Positions 10,946 through 23,033 of a stretch of DNA of 64,000 bases are shown here, piece by piece. Origin of the DNA: Botryosphaeria dothidea (taxonomy: Eukaryota > Ascomycota > Dothideomycetes > Botryosphaeriales > Botryosphaeriaceae). The stretch lies in contig WWBZ02000051.1 in NCBI GenBank assembly GCA_011503125.2, positions 1,984,001 to 2,048,000 on the forward strand, in the 5' to 3' direction. The notes beneath the pieces are model-generated. The model had not been told where the DNA came from. It did not search any database and was given only the letters and a program-made list of their open reading frames with translations. The position numbers and the translations under genes are program-made. The number at the start of each line of letters is the position of its first letter. The stretch's first letter is position 1.

Positions 10946-12222
10946 ATGAGTACCTCCACGGTCGCGTCCATCGGCGCGGGAATCCTGGCCATGGAGCCCG
11001 AATCAGCATTGACCGCAATTGCAATTGCATCCACGTTGGTAAGGTAAGCATCAACCCTATATGGCTGGTCTAAATATAACGGCATCTTCTGTTGGTGCTT
11101 CGTTGGAACGTGTTCTTACAACCTTTCTCTCAGTCCTCTCTGGAAATATCCCAGCTCTTGGCTGGCCGCTGCGTGTCCTCTCCCGTTCGTCTGGGCCATG
11201 TGCCAGGGCAGATGGTCCCATTGGCTTATTGAACTGCATGGAAAATACGGTGGCATCGTCCAGTTTGGTCCCCAGCATCTCAAATACGCATATTCACGTT
11301 CGCAGAAAGACGTGCACGCACTTGTCGGTTTGCAGCACGCGCACGACAAGCACCTGACGCTATACTAGATCGTGGCCAGCAACGAGCACTCCATTGTCAC
11401 GTCCAATGGCACGACTCACGAGCGCCACCGGCACATTCTCCTACGTGCTTTCACTGACGGCACCATTGTCCGTCTGGGCCCGGCCATCGAGACGTACATC
11501 GACATGCTCATAGATCGCCTGGGCGAACACTCGGATGAAAAGACGCAGACAAACATGCAGGAACTGCTCCTCTTCGTCTTCGTTGACACTGCTGCCGACC
11601 TGCTCTTCGGTGAGCCCTTGAACATGACGCGCGACGGCAAGTACAATGGCCTCGTCACCGGCGTGCTGAACCTCACCCACATCGGCCAAGTCGTCGCCGA
11701 CCTGCAGCAGCTGCGGTGGTTCCGCTTCATCTGGAATTACGGCATCCAGTACCCGATCGAGCCGGCCGCACACGCCGCTCCCGCGCTACCCGCCCCGCGG
11801 CGGCGCTGAGATCTGCGGCCGCTTCATGCCTGAGGGCAGCTGTGTCGTCGTCGTCACCACGGATGCCGCCTACCGCTCCAAGGAGAATTTCCACAACCCC
11901 CTGCCTTTCCGACCGGAGCGCTGGCTCGACGACCGTGACCCCGTCTTCGACAATGGCAAGCGCGAGGTGTTCCAGCCTTTCCTTCTCGGCCCCAAGAGCT
12001 GCATTGGCAAGCCGCGAGTCTTTCCCGTGAAAGCGTAGTGTGAGGTGGAGACTGACATTCTTCGATAGGATGGCTTTGCTCCAGATGCGCTGGATCGCCG
12101 CGAATATCTTCTAAAAGTTCGACTTGGAGCTGCGAGAAGAAAGCAAGAAGTGGATCGATCAAAGGGTGTTCGTGCTTTGGGAACAGAAGCCGCTGTTGGT
12201 GAACCTGAAGCCAAGGAGCAAG
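10946..12222 (+). pseudogene. Cytochrome P450 pseudogene with lost central helices
   Basis: The remains are clear. Exon 1 starts at 10946 with a hydrophobic leader. An intron with an AG-GTAAGC donor at 11046 and a CTCTCAG acceptor leads to PLWKYPSSWLAA and LIELHGKYGGIVQFGP, which are typical fungal P450 N-terminal motifs. An in-frame TAG follows just before IVASNEHSIVTSNGTTHERH (C-helix region). The frame then runs to about 11765, where the sequence jumps to PRGGAEICGRFMPEG (beta-1 strands), PFRPERWLDD and the haem-Cys loop PFLLGPKSCIGKP. The I-helix AGxxT and K-helix ExxR are absent, a loss of roughly 150 residues with a change of frame. Past a degenerate GC-type intron donor a further TAA interrupts the C-terminal FDLEL region. 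It cannot make a working enzyme. Both stops could come from CAR-to-TAR changes. Confidence 0.9.
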
Positions 12223-12607
12223 TAAGAGAGAAGTTCTATTCTTGACGTCAAAGTCCCACTCGCTGGATCTGTAACTCGAAATTTTCCCTGTTTGCATAGA
12301 CTGCCTTTTCCAGTAGGAAATATATCAAATAGTGTTCCGAAGGACAAAAGGGGACCCAGATACATTACTGGTGGCCCAAGATCTCGCCCAACCTCACATC
12401 AAAGCCAAATAGAAGTAGATCCATCCGGATGTGTCTGCTTATTTGCTCTACGAAACAAACGGAATTGTCAACGGAGAACTCAATCTGGAGAAAAAATGGA
12501 ACAAAGACTATTACAGTACGATTTAATCGATTTATCTTTAGATGTTTGAGACTGTTAAACGATGTAGGCCACTCGTGCGAGACGAAACAAGATACCTTCA
12601 AGCAGCT
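12223..12607. other. Spacer after the P450 pseudogene
   Basis: AT-rich 3' flank shared by the rightward pseudogene and the leftward sulfite oxidase. Nothing else was recognised. Confidence 0.4.
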
Positions 12608-13732
12608 TCATCCCAAAACCTCCACCGAGATTGAGTGGACATGGTTTCGACTCCCACTCAGCGGTTGCCATACTCCAGAAACCGAGGTAGCTCTCACAGT
12701 AAAGCGACGCTTTCCTGGGGGCACCGGAAGCTCCACACGGTAGCGCTGCCAACTGAAGTCCTCGCGCGGTTCCAGCTCTGCCCGTGCCCAAGACTCTCCG
12801 TCGTCGAAAGAGACGTCGACTTGCGCAATGCCGTCATGGCTCCACGCCCACCCATCTACCGAGACGAGCGGGCCTTTGAGCACCGTGTCCGGCTCGGGGC
12901 TGACGATCAAAGAATTCGGCTCCACATTCCACACCGGCTTACTCGTCCCCGTGCCCGGATCTCGTACGTTGTACCAATGCGTCGTATACAGCGACGGAGC
13001 CCGCTGGTCTCGTAGGGTGATGCGACACAGCCACTTGGTCGAATTTGTCCCAAACCAGCCAGGGACGATGAGACGCACAGGGCCACCTCGCTCCCTGCGC
13101 AGAGGGGTGCCGTTGATTTTGTATGCGAGGATGACCTCAGGGCGTGCGGCTTTCTCCATTGGTAGGTCCTTCTGGTAGCGGTCTGCGTATTTGCCGGCGA
13201 AAGTGCCGTGATCCAATCCCTCAGTCCATACAAACTTTGCTGGTTCAAGAGGTGTCGCCATAGCTAGGATGGTGGATAGCCTGACGCCGGTCCATGTGAC
13301 GTTGCCGATACGCCAAGGATTTTTCACAAGAGGTTGGAGAGGACTGCCAAAGCACTCGTGGAACGAGGTAACGGTGACCGAGGGAAGTTCGTAGAGCTGA
13401 GGTAGAGACAGTGTGAACGGGTCCTCAACAAGACCATCCACGCGGAGGATCCATTTTGTGGGATCAATCTCCGGGGAACCCATGTGAATTGTCTCAAAGA
13501 GTTGGTCATCATGGGTTATGAATGAACGTAGAAGATCTGGAGGCGGAGGCGGTCGGAAGTGAAACCCATGGTTCATGGATACGCATGCCTTTCTTTCGTC
13601 GCCAGCCGGTAATGGTTCCATGTTTGAGGGAGGACTGGTGCCAGTGCGGTCAGCAAGACAGTGAAAGAATGTTGAGGTGGCGTGGACGGAAGTAATGAGC
13701 AGAAAGCAGGCAATTACGTAAGATAGCAGCAT
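12608..13732 (-). CDS. Sulfite oxidase-type molybdopterin enzyme
   Basis: A single exon, 374 residues from the ATG at 13732. The molybdopterin domain includes VTSFHECFG near residues 121-129; its Cys (about 127) is the expected molybdenum ligand. It also has the Arg/Gly-rich GGPVRLIVPGWFGTNSTKWL stretch, followed by a C-terminal Ig-like dimerisation domain (DGWAWSHDGIAQVDVSFDDG). Family role: oxidation of sulfite to sulfate with the Mo cofactor. There is no haem-b5 domain. Residues 1-19 (MLLSYVIACFLLITSVHAT) look like a signal peptide, unusual for sulfite oxidases of mitochondria or peroxisomes; the ATG at 13621 would give a 337-residue form without it. No C-terminal SKL-like peroxisomal signal is present. 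The frame is open to 14152, but that part lacks family features. Confidence 0.85.
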   Translation of the reverse strand: MLLSYVIACFLLITSVHATSTFFHCLADRTGTSPPSNMEPLPAGDERKACVSMNHGFHFRPPPPPDLLRSFITHDDQLFETIHMGSPEIDPTKWILRVDGLVEDPFTLSLPQLYELPSVTVTSFHECFGSPLQPLVKNPWRIGNVTWTGVRLSTILAMATPLEPAKFVWTEGLDHGTFAGKYADRYQKDLPMEKAARPEVILAYKINGTPLRRERGGPVRLIVPGWFGTNSTKWLCRITLRDQRAPSLYTTHWYNVRDPGTGTSKPVWNVEPNSLIVSPEPDTVLKGPLVSVDGWAWSHDGIAQVDVSFDDGESWARAELEPREDFSWQRYRVELPVPPGKRRFTVRATSVSGVWQPLSGSRNHVHSISVEVLG

Positions 13733-14185
13733 CCAGGGCCACTCCGCATGACTGCCAACGGTATGCCAGCCTTCCTGCCGATGGCTGGCGAAGGAGGAAC
13801 CAGACCCGGGGGTTGTGAACTCGGAAAAAGGCCGGCCCCAAACAGGCAGAAGGGCCGCCTCTTTCAGGGCCCAGCGCTGCGATGCAGCGCGCACGTCGAC
13901 ACGAACGCGTGCAAGGTGCTTGGTTTTTGAGATTGCGTGGGCGTGCCGAATGGCGACGATGAGAAAAACGAGTGCGGAGGGGTAGCCGGAGTTCCGGAAC
14001 GCGGGGCACGATGCGGCAACTACTATTTTCACAGCACCAATTGGTCGAATTGGGTCACGATACTGAACATCCCTCGGCGAATTTTCAACAAGCGGCCACT
14101 TAGGGGAATTGGTCGTATTTACAGGCTCCCCCTTGACAGGGACTATGTACAAGAATCTTCCAAAATATTACTCTCAGCCTCGGCT
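13733..14185. other. Spacer between sulfite oxidase and GH12 genes
   Basis: Promoter of the sulfite oxidase and 3' flank of the GH12 gene, both leftward. It is open in the sulfite oxidase frame but lacks conserved protein features. Confidence 0.4.
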
Positions 14186-15028
14186 TTATTTGAAGCTAAC
14201 GGTGTAGGAGGAGGTGGTCAGCTTGGCGTTGGATCCAGTGAAGGGCTCAGTGCCAGCGCCGATGCTCTTGATGTACTGGGTGGCGGGAAGGCCTTGGTTG
14301 CCGGTGAGGTACTTGATGAAAGCGTTCAGGTCGCCGCTGAAGTTGTTGACGTTGGACGTCGCAACGAAGCTGAAGACGGTCATCTGGCCGTTCGGGCCCT
14401 TGTACAGCTTCCACGAGGAGCCGGCAATGGAGACGGTGGCGATGGGAGAGCCGGTCGAGGAGATCGGACCCGCGCCGCCGAGTGCGCCAACCCAGATCAT
14501 GATTTCCTAGAAATTGGTTAGATCAGGCCTGCATATTTTGGGCTCGTTACTAATTGACGTACATATTCCTCGCTACCGCCAACGGTGGACGAGGTGAAGA
14601 GGTCGTAGGCAACGTTGGCAACAATGTTGCTACCGGTGTAAGCCCAGCGCCAGATGCTGTTGATGCTGCTGATAGCACTGAGCTGCTTGGAGGTGATGTC
14701 GACAACGACATTGGCGTAGGACTTGACCTGGTACGGAACGCCGGACCAAGACCACGAGGTGTGCCATGAAATAGTGTTGCTGTTGAAGCTGTCGACGCCA
14801 GTGCACTGCGAGCCAGAGACTCCGGAAGTAGATCTGCCCCACTGTTCGATTTGTTAGAAGATATTGAATCAGACTGTGTTGGAAGAGACTAACCAGGTTG
14901 TTGTACGTAGTGTACGGGCCGTTCTTCACGTTGTCCCAGTCTCCGCAGAAGTCGGCACGGCGCTCAAGGGGAGCAGCAGAAGCGAAGACGGCCGTGGCGG
15001 CGAGGAGAAGAGCCGAAGTAAACTTCAT
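14186..15028 (-). CDS. Secreted GH12 endoglucanase/xyloglucanase
   Basis: Three exons (15028-14894, 14841-14563, 14506-14186) join to 735 nt, 244 residues; both introns are short (52 and 56 nt) and in phase 0. The signal peptide is [19 protein letters not shown], followed by ERR, a possible propeptide end. The family's nucleophile is E139 in EIMIWVG and its acid/base is E225 in AGTEPF. Both sit in the expected settings, together with FCGDWD near the mature N-terminus and [14 protein letters not shown]12 enzymes cut beta-1,4-glucan or xyloglucan outside the cell; which substrate is preferred cannot be decided here. There is no cellulose-binding module. Length is exactly that of the family. Confidence 0.93.
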
Positions 15029-15123
15029 GGTGGAAGAGATATATTAAAGAGAGGCGGGTTGGTCGGTGTTTGGTTGCGCAGCGAAGGAATGGTAGGATAC
15101 GGAATGAAAATCGGGATGTAGTC

Positions 15124-15132
15124 CTATTTATA
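15124..15132 (-). promoter_or_regulatory. TATA box of the GH12 gene
   Basis: TATAAATAG on the minus strand, about 95-105 nt before the GH12 start codon. Confidence 0.5.
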
Positions 15133-18100
15133 CAGCATTGCAGAATGGTCGTCGCGAAGCTCCGGATAAAAGGTCTTCGTGAAGCGAACGGCGTGTTTGG
15201 TGGAAACCTCGCTTTGTTTCTGTCCGCAGCCCGACAAGCCGTTTCAGTTATTGTTAAGCATACACTCGGCTGCCTAATGCGGTAACGGGTCCGATCCTCC
15301 TTTACGTTTTGGGCCGTTGGCCCGCGCTACCACGCGATTTGGCGAAACTTTATTCGTGCACCTTATTCGACTCTCCTCTAGGCGCTCCTTGGCTTCCCCA
15401 TCACACTATTGCCATCTGCCTATTCTGTAGGGCGGCTCGAGCTGTACCTTCGCTCCCAGAAATACTGCTGCAGCACCGGCTTTGCTCCTGCACCCCGGAG
15501 AACTCGGAGCTGGCACTCGGGATATTTTCTCGCTGTGGCGCTCGTTAGCGCACTGGCCCGAGTCGTCGCAAATTACCACAGGGAGTTGGTGGTGTTCGTA
15601 CCCGGCGGTGGTGTTATTTTAGGGACCGCGCGCCGACCGTGCCGACTGACCGCGGCCGCAGGTGTGTTCGCTTCGAAAAGCCGTTCGACAGACCTCATGT
15701 GACGTCTTTCTGTGGCTGTACGCATTCCACCAATTACTTCGCAAGCCGGATGGCCCCGCTACCTCTATTGCTTTATTGAAGTTCATGCACTCCTTTTACC
15801 TACCATTCTAAACGCCATCTTTAGAGACATTCGAGCCACTTTCGACAGACATCATCTCGCTCTTGCCAACTGCGGAGACGTGGTCTGGTATGTGGGGAGG
15901 CTGTCGGGACTCCTTTTCCCAACTATATCCCGCTCAAAACCTCGGCCGTACGCAACCGAGTTGAAGAATTAAGGAGAGTTGCCGACCTTTTATCGAAGAG
16001 AGATGCCGCGCCTTCCGTGAATTTGCTTCGATCCAGTCACTGGTATGTCGAGATGGCAGAAGAAAGTATGGCAGATTCATGTTCTCCGCAGACACTTTGT
16101 CCACATCTTACCTGCAAGCCGAAGTGCTGGCTGTCATATAGGCAGTACTGACTGGTTCAATCGCACCTTTAGAGCAACCGATACAGTCACATCACTCTCA
16201 ACAGGTTGTAGGGCGAAATCTGCCCGAGAAATACGGGAATAGCTGAGGTGCAGAAAAGCAATGGTTCATAAGGTTGTGGAATCCATGATCCGCTTGTGGA
16301 ATATTACGACCTCTTTGTGCGAAGCTATGGCGCACGTAAAGTCCCCGCCTTGACGAGGTTTCGACGATGACTTTCCGTACGCAGCTTCGCGTAGCCACCA
16401 AACCTGGCAAGGTCGGGCGGAAAATTTGACATCGAAAGTTATGTGTCCGGAGGTGCGCCACTCTCGTATGCGGACCGTCTTCCCGTGGCTATCGTTGCGT
16501 CATTCCGATGAGCCTCCGCCGAGGACTGACGCGCCGCTCTTGGCGCCGTGCCGAGCCGCAAATGCTGGGAGAGTTATATGGTCCGGTAGCAGCATGCACG
16601 ATGAGTTATTGTAGGGACTGATGCTTCGATTAGCGAATGCATTCAAGAGAGGGAACCAATTAGGGGCGCCCGTTTCGGGTGGTGCTAACGCGCACCAATC
16701 AGAATCTCCGCACGCCGCAACTACCCGAAGACTTCCAGACTCTATGAGTGTTCGACTGCGGGTGCGCTGCGGTCAGGTCAGTGTCAATCATCGATTGTCA
16801 AAAACTAGACGAAGCTCTTAGTAATTGAATTTGAATGAATGGAGCTGAGTGTTGTTGAGAGTGGACGGCAGGATGAAGAACGAATGTGCGCAGTTGAGTG
16901 GTCTGTCACTCAAAAGGGTGTCACGTTGTCCCCCTAAACGACCTGGCTTAATGTGTGGTAAACGCAAAATCCCGCTCCACACCTGACAAGACGGGCTTAA
17001 TGCCCTTTTGGAAATCCTTACCGATGGGCTAAATGACAATTCCGAAGTCCGAAGACACGGGAAAAGCCCTTCAAAATGGAGACGTGATCTTTCTAGGGAA
17101 AGACTAAGATCACAATATTCCAGAGCAGAGCCTTCTTCATGTTCCGACGTAGAAATGTCGAAGGGAATACATCGATGGTGGGGTTGACAGGTAGAATCTT
17201 GCATGCTGCAACGTAGACAGCGATCATGGTTTGGGCAGCAATCGGCAAGTTCGGACAAGCATCGTAATCTGTTGGAAATATCGTCTCAGAATGCTCCGAA
17301 TTAGGTTTAGCGTCAAATAGTCTATATAGCAGGCACCCTCTCATACCCCTCTCATGAGACATGCCAACAATCCAGACAATAATCAAATCAACCCAATTTC
17401 CAACATAATCCCTGGCTGGAAAGCATATCATGATGTAAAGGCACTTATTCTTAAGGATGGCGATGTAGATTCTGTGACGTTAAGTAATGTATGTTGAGTC
17501 TTGAAGTAATGGGATTCAAAGGAAAGGATGAATACAAGACGTTACGATGTTGACCCACCGAGTGTGCCTATATATCCGCCTGGACCCAAGCTTAATCCGT
17601 TTACTCTTCAACTACATCCGAAGGAATGTTCCGTCAAATGTTGAGTTGCTGATCGGAGACTTTTGCGACCGATCCCCCACACAAGATAAAAACCGGTGCT
17701 TTCGCCTCTCTCACATGGTGCGAATTCTTGACTCTGCCCTAAGGAAGGCAATTTTGCGATGGAAACCGGTTTCAACGAACGAATCCGAGAAGAATGGAGC
17801 GATGGTGGCGGACATACTTGACTCTGTATGCCGTCTGCTAGGTCAGCTGCAGACCAAAAATTTCTCATACGATTTAATAAGCATTGTGGCCATCTTTCTC
17901 AAACAGCCCGCTCGAGTCATCGAATCCTGTGTTGTAGTGTTCCCATGGTTCGGGCCCACCACTCGCTCGCCTGTTATCCCTTGGCTCGGAGATAACTTCT
18001 TCTGCGACGAATCTTGGAACGGTGGTTTTGGGGAGTGTTGATAGGCGTCAGCACGCTGAAGAGAATTTCGCCGCAGTGCGAACGCGGGCTGAGGAGTTGA

Positions 18101-19865
18101 CAGAACGCGCAACGATGATCAGACAGGGAAAACCGTATAGGAAAGACAAGTTGTCGATGTCGATGCTGCGAGTAGCCCCCACACTGACGTCTTTGTCTTA
18201 GATAGCGTTGTCTAGGTTCCTCGGTCTAACCTCGTATACATCTGCCAACTCGCATTAAGAGTCATGAATAAAGCCGAATGTGCGTGCATCCTGACACAGG
18301 CTGAAACGCGATTTCGAGATAGTGAACCGGCAGCCAGGAAGATGGCCAACGGTAGCGGGATGTCTTGCCAAGGCAGGAAGCAGCAGCTGAAAGAAGCGAC
18401 GCAGTGACCGGAGTTAGGGCATCAATAACAAGCGCGGTGATATGGTAGCTAATCTTTCGGCAATCTCTTTTGGCGGGCTGCCAAGCACGTACACCGTTGC
18501 ACTGGGCCCAGATGTGGCCATGGCCGATCTTGGGAAGGAGCGGGCCATGTCTGGTTGAGGATATCGATCTGCTCGGGGATGGGCATTTTGGAGTTGGATT
18601 GCCTTGGATTGGCTTCTCTAGCTGTGGATCCCGACCGGAGGAGCTTCCGCGGCCCCAAAGCGCATAGTTCGGCACGGGTCTCAGGCGGAAAGCCGTCCGA
18701 TCCCCTCCTTCCTTCCAGAATCCGGACGTCCAAGACCAGGGCCTAGTGGGATTCCTTCGTGCAGATCGCCTCCCCAACGGACAAAGTATCGTTTGGAAGC
18801 GAGCTGCGGGCTGGGTTGGCAAACGTGGTGGCGGCCTAAGGACAGCAGGATTATGTCATTGAGCCTGGCGAGGCGCAAGGATGCCCTACGGGATGCTGCC
18901 AGCGAGTCTGATAGGGACCAGAGGCGCGAACGAGAGGAGGGTGGGAGTGTGATTGCGGGCGTGGCGTTTTCCGACCGACATAATGCCGCGTCCGCGCCGG
19001 CGTGGCCGGATGGTCGCCGTGCGGGAACTGCGGCTCACGCCGTCGGCGGCGCGGGTTCGTCGTGTCGCTGGCCCGCGGCGCGCGTCCAGCGGGAGCACAG
19101 TGGTCGCGGAGAGGGTTCTGGCTCGGGGTGGCAGACACCTGCCTGAGGCTGTGACAGCAGCTCCGGTGGAAGTGTCGCGCACCAGATCTGCTGTCGGGTG
19201 TTGAGACAGCTCACCCGCGCTGGCGGCCACCCGCTTGACCCAAGGGAGTACCGGCCCCGGTTTCAGTAAACTTACCGGCCCGGCGGTGCCCACGAGAGCG
19301 CGCAACTGCCCCGGCTCTGATCCTTCGCAGACACCCGCGCGGAATTGTCCAGGCGTGGCGACGGCAGCCAGATAGCAGGTGCGCGCTGGAATGCGCCAGG
19401 CACAGCAGCCGTTCCGTCCAGTGCGCGCGTCGCCTCTCCGCCTCGCCATACTGCATCGATCGAAGGCGTGCGACGCGTCGACGGATCGAGATTAGGGGTG
19501 GCTGCAGATCGCTCGCCTCTCAGCACCCCTTGCATTTTGCTCCATCCGCGGCAAGCCTGCCACGAGTCAGACCTCCAATCAGCGTTGCTCGCCCAGGCCT
19601 AAAGCTAAGGGGCCCTCCTCTGCCTGCCCGCATGCAGCCTTTTCGAAAAACCTGGACCCTGTAGACACAGAGCCAGTGCTGCCACCTTCGAAACCCAAAG
19701 CAAACTGGCTTCCACTAGTAGGAGCAGGCTCCGCCTCGCCTGTTTCGCGCCCTGCAACGCTCCAAGGGGCTCTTATATGATCTACTTCAACGCTCTCCGC
19801 AATTTACCCTCCACCCAGCTCCACCCAAGCCTGCAGGTCACGCGCCTGCAGCACCCAAGAACACC
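15133..19865. other. 4.7 kb gene-poor region
   Basis: No gene can be supported. Short frames occur throughout. The longest plausible one (17547-18041, 164 codons, rightward) has no family feature, signal peptide or membrane segment that I recognise. The part near 18850-19500 is GC-rich and open in several frames at once, which is composition rather than coding. The right end should hold the promoter of the 7-TM gene, with TTATAT at about 19772. No transposon, inverted repeat or RNA gene was seen. Confidence 0.45.
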
Positions 19866-21257
19866 ATGTACACCACCCATAGGGAAACCGCGCCCCAGTA
19901 CGATCCCGATGAGACCCCAATCGGCATCAAGGGCGCGTCCATGACGCTGTCTGTCCTCACCATTGCCCTCACCTCCATCTGCATTGATCGCTTCATCCGA
20001 AGCGTAAGAGCATGGAAGGAGCTACCACTACCACAATACACTCTGTTTTCCTTTTACATTCTCTCCTTTCTTTTCAGCTCCGTGTCCGCAATTCTCAAGG
20101 ACCTGGAGCCAAACAGGTCACCCTCGCTCTGCGACGCTTCCATTCTCGTCTGTTTGTTGTTCTATCTGAGCGCAAAGATCGTGCAATATCATTACCTAGT
20201 GGAGCGCGCTGTAAGCATCCGCACTCCCTTTCGGCGACCGCATACTGACTTTCTGTCAAGCACATCGTTCGTGCCAAGCGGACAACTCGTCTGCAAGACA
20301 AAATTTATATCTTCAACTGTGTTTGCCTTATCCTGCCATATGTGGCCCTGGTCATTCTCAATTTCTATTGGTTGGTCTCCTCGACTGGGTCTTCGATGGT
20401 CTCCGCCGGCTAATCAGATATCTTCCTATAGGCGCCTTGGGTACATCAACACACAGGGCGTTTGCATCAATGGGCTGGAGATGCAGGGCATCATTCCGCT
20501 CTTGGCCTTCGAGATCCTCATGAACATCTACATGACGCTCCTATACATCTTCCCTTTTCGCAAAATCCTTTTTAAGAAGCAATCACTCGGCCCCAACAGC
20601 ATTCTCCAAGCAATGGCGTATCGCACCGCCATTGCTACCTGTTTGATGATCCTCGTCACCGTCGGAAACCTCATCGGCCTGATGGTCCTTCACGGAGAGC
20701 CTGTCTGGCTCTGTTTTATCTGCTGCAGCGGAGACGTCGCCATTTGCGTCATCCTTCTCCATTGGTGCGTATTCCACGCGTTTGCTATACGCATTGTCGA
20801 GAGAAAAGAAATTTGATGCTAACCATGTCCTCCGTCTTTCAGGGTGACCAAGAATGACCGCGAACGCCGCGGATTCCATTTCACCGAGGATCTGAACCAA
20901 GGCCTGAAGTTGAGACCGAGCCACTACGACGACGCCGTCATCGATGCTTTCTGCAAAGCGACCGGCATGGGCGAACCCGAGGCGGACGGACAGATTAGGG
21001 TTACGAAGCAGCTGAAGTTCGAGGTCAACGGTCAAACAGTCCACATCACCACCAACGCCGAGGAAGACGACGACGCTACGATACCCACGAAAGGCCCCCG
21101 CTTGTCACGGCATGGAAGTGAGGATAGCATGATAGAGATGGAACGGGGCGAGGGCCGGTTCAGGAGACGAGGGAGTCAAAGCCAGGACAGCATAGGGATG
21201 AGCGAGGACAGCATAGGTAAAGGGAAGAACTGGCGGACAGAGCATACGGCCTTGTAG
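19866..21257 (+). CDS. Seven-transmembrane fungal protein of unknown function
   Basis: Four exons (19866-20210, 20261-20370, 20432-20764, 20843-21257) join to 1203 nt, 400 residues. Introns are 50-78 nt with CTGAC/CTAAC branch-like sites. About seven hydrophobic helices lie between residues 25 and 265, among them MTLSVLTIALTSICIDRF, YTLFSFYILSFLFSSVSAIL and YIFNCVCLILPYVALVIL. A cytosolic tail of about 140 residues is acidic and Ser/Arg-rich (RRRGSQSQDSIGMSEDSIG), with likely phosphorylation sites. The layout resembles a G-protein-coupled receptor, and similar proteins are widespread in Pezizomycotina, but I recognise no ligand class. VERAHIVRAKR after helix 3 is a conserved-looking intracellular loop. 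Function unassigned. Confidence 0.8.
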
Positions 21258-23033
21258 TCCGCCATTTGATTTAATGTATTAATGACAAGATACGCTCAAG
21301 TACTGACCAATCACAACACGTGAAGCCCTAGTCCGAGTTGCGCTGTTTGTCGCCTCAGAGGCAAACAGATAGAAAGTTACGAGGACACTGGCCAAGATCT
21401 GCTCAACCTTCTTTTTCAGCATGACCCGCTGCTCCTAATCTTGAGCGACCACATCCGCGTTGTTCGGCACCTGATTTATACTCCAGATCGTTTTCCTCGC
21501 TTACCTTTATTTCTGAGGACCAATTGACGGCATCTTCCAAGGTTTTCGTGAGGCCTCCCCCCCCCCCCCCCCCCCCTAAGGCAGACGTTCCCGGTCTGCA
21601 CTCACTTTGCCAAAATCTGGTTCATCCCTGAATGCAAAAGCAATGTGAGTTGCGGAGCTTGCCGATCCCTTCCCGTCAGTGAAACGGGCCGCGAAAGTCA
21701 AATGCGTCGGTTGTGCACATCCGCGCTCAGGATCTTCGCCGTATCGGTCGATCAGCATACGCGGCGCTGAACCCCGCACGGAAATCCGCAGTTGATGTGC
21801 ACAAGCCTGACGTTATCTGTTCAAAACCGGACCTGCATCCCACTCCTTCGTGCGTCGCATAGACAGAAGGACGCCTGAATACCAGTCTTTGGGGATCGCC
21901 TTTTTAAACCACACCAATAGCTCCCACCCTTCCGTCGCCTCTTGGAACATTGGGGTCGGATGAGCCTCTCCATTGCCGCATTGGGTGATTTCCTGCTGGG
22001 AAGCTCGATAGCTTCATCATTTTGCCTTCAGTCGGTCCAAAAGAGAAACAAGCTAAATATGGGGGGGGGAAATTCTGGGCCGTCGAAATGATCGAGGCAC
22101 TTCTCGTCTGCCTCGTGTCAAAAGTATTGGAAACTCATCTATCCATTTGCGAACGCGTGTATGAAATTCATCTATCCATGTTGGAATGAGCGTACTGATG
22201 AGTCAATAGTGTTCGCATTAATACGTACGGCGATTTAAACTCGCCACGGCAAGACATGTTTCGAAATTTTTGGATCGATCTCGTACGTCTGTTCAAGACG
22301 GTTCAACACCGTCGTGGTCCTACACAACATCCCCTCCTTCTCACAGAGCCGAAGATGGACCGGTAGGCGAAGCTCATAGTTGCGGCTCCATTTGAAGGCA
22401 TCAGGCAAAAAATTGGCATTGTGGCTCGATCAACCATTCTCTTGAAAAGAAGAGACTCAAAAGACTTTATCAGTAGGGAGCGTGCTTACGTCAGGCATAT
22501 GCTAAGTTGGCGAAGCGAGCAATCAGGACAAATGGTACAGCCCGGATGGGATGGGATATCCGCACACACACAAACACGTGCACATGTCCCATCAAGAACC
22601 CGTGTTTTGGGGATGGCTAGTCATCCATGACTGCAAACAGAAACTCCACCGCAGAAAACTGCCACAATGCAGCCAACACAGCAGACTCTCTGGATCGCCA
22701 TGTGATCCGACAATGGCCCCATTCCAGTGAGCACGGTGCTTGATGCGGTGAGCATGAAAGTGGAGAGAAGAAGAAAAAAGCGGAGAGAGATTCCTCTGCA
22801 CACATCGCCAGCAGATATCAAGCATTGCATTTTCGGAGAATATAAGCGGCTATACGATAAGAAGGATGGATCTTGCATTAGCTGCGGACATCCATCCCCG
22901 AAATGTGCTTAGCCTGGGCTGGAAGCGCGGGGCAAGCTGACGGTTACATATGAAGGAATCGTATTTATGCAACACTCCCCAGGACCCTTCAAAACTTTCT
23001 TTGAGCCTCATCAGCCAGTTCTCAAGGAAGGAA
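21258..23033. other. 1.8 kb intergenic region with a poly-C tract
   Basis: Holds a 20-nt C run (listed separately), a G8 run near 22061 and the promoter of the berberine-bridge oxidase, with a TATAAG element at 22841-22846 about 190 nt before its ATG. No gene was recognised. Confidence 0.45.
21557..21576. repeat. Poly-C homopolymer tract
   Basis: Twenty consecutive C on the plus strand, 300 nt past the 7-TM gene. Its true length may be a sequencing artefact. Confidence 0.9.

Noticed and set aside
17547..18041. 164-codon rightward frame as a gene
   Set aside because: No recognised motif, signal peptide, membrane segment or splice pattern; kept only as a note.
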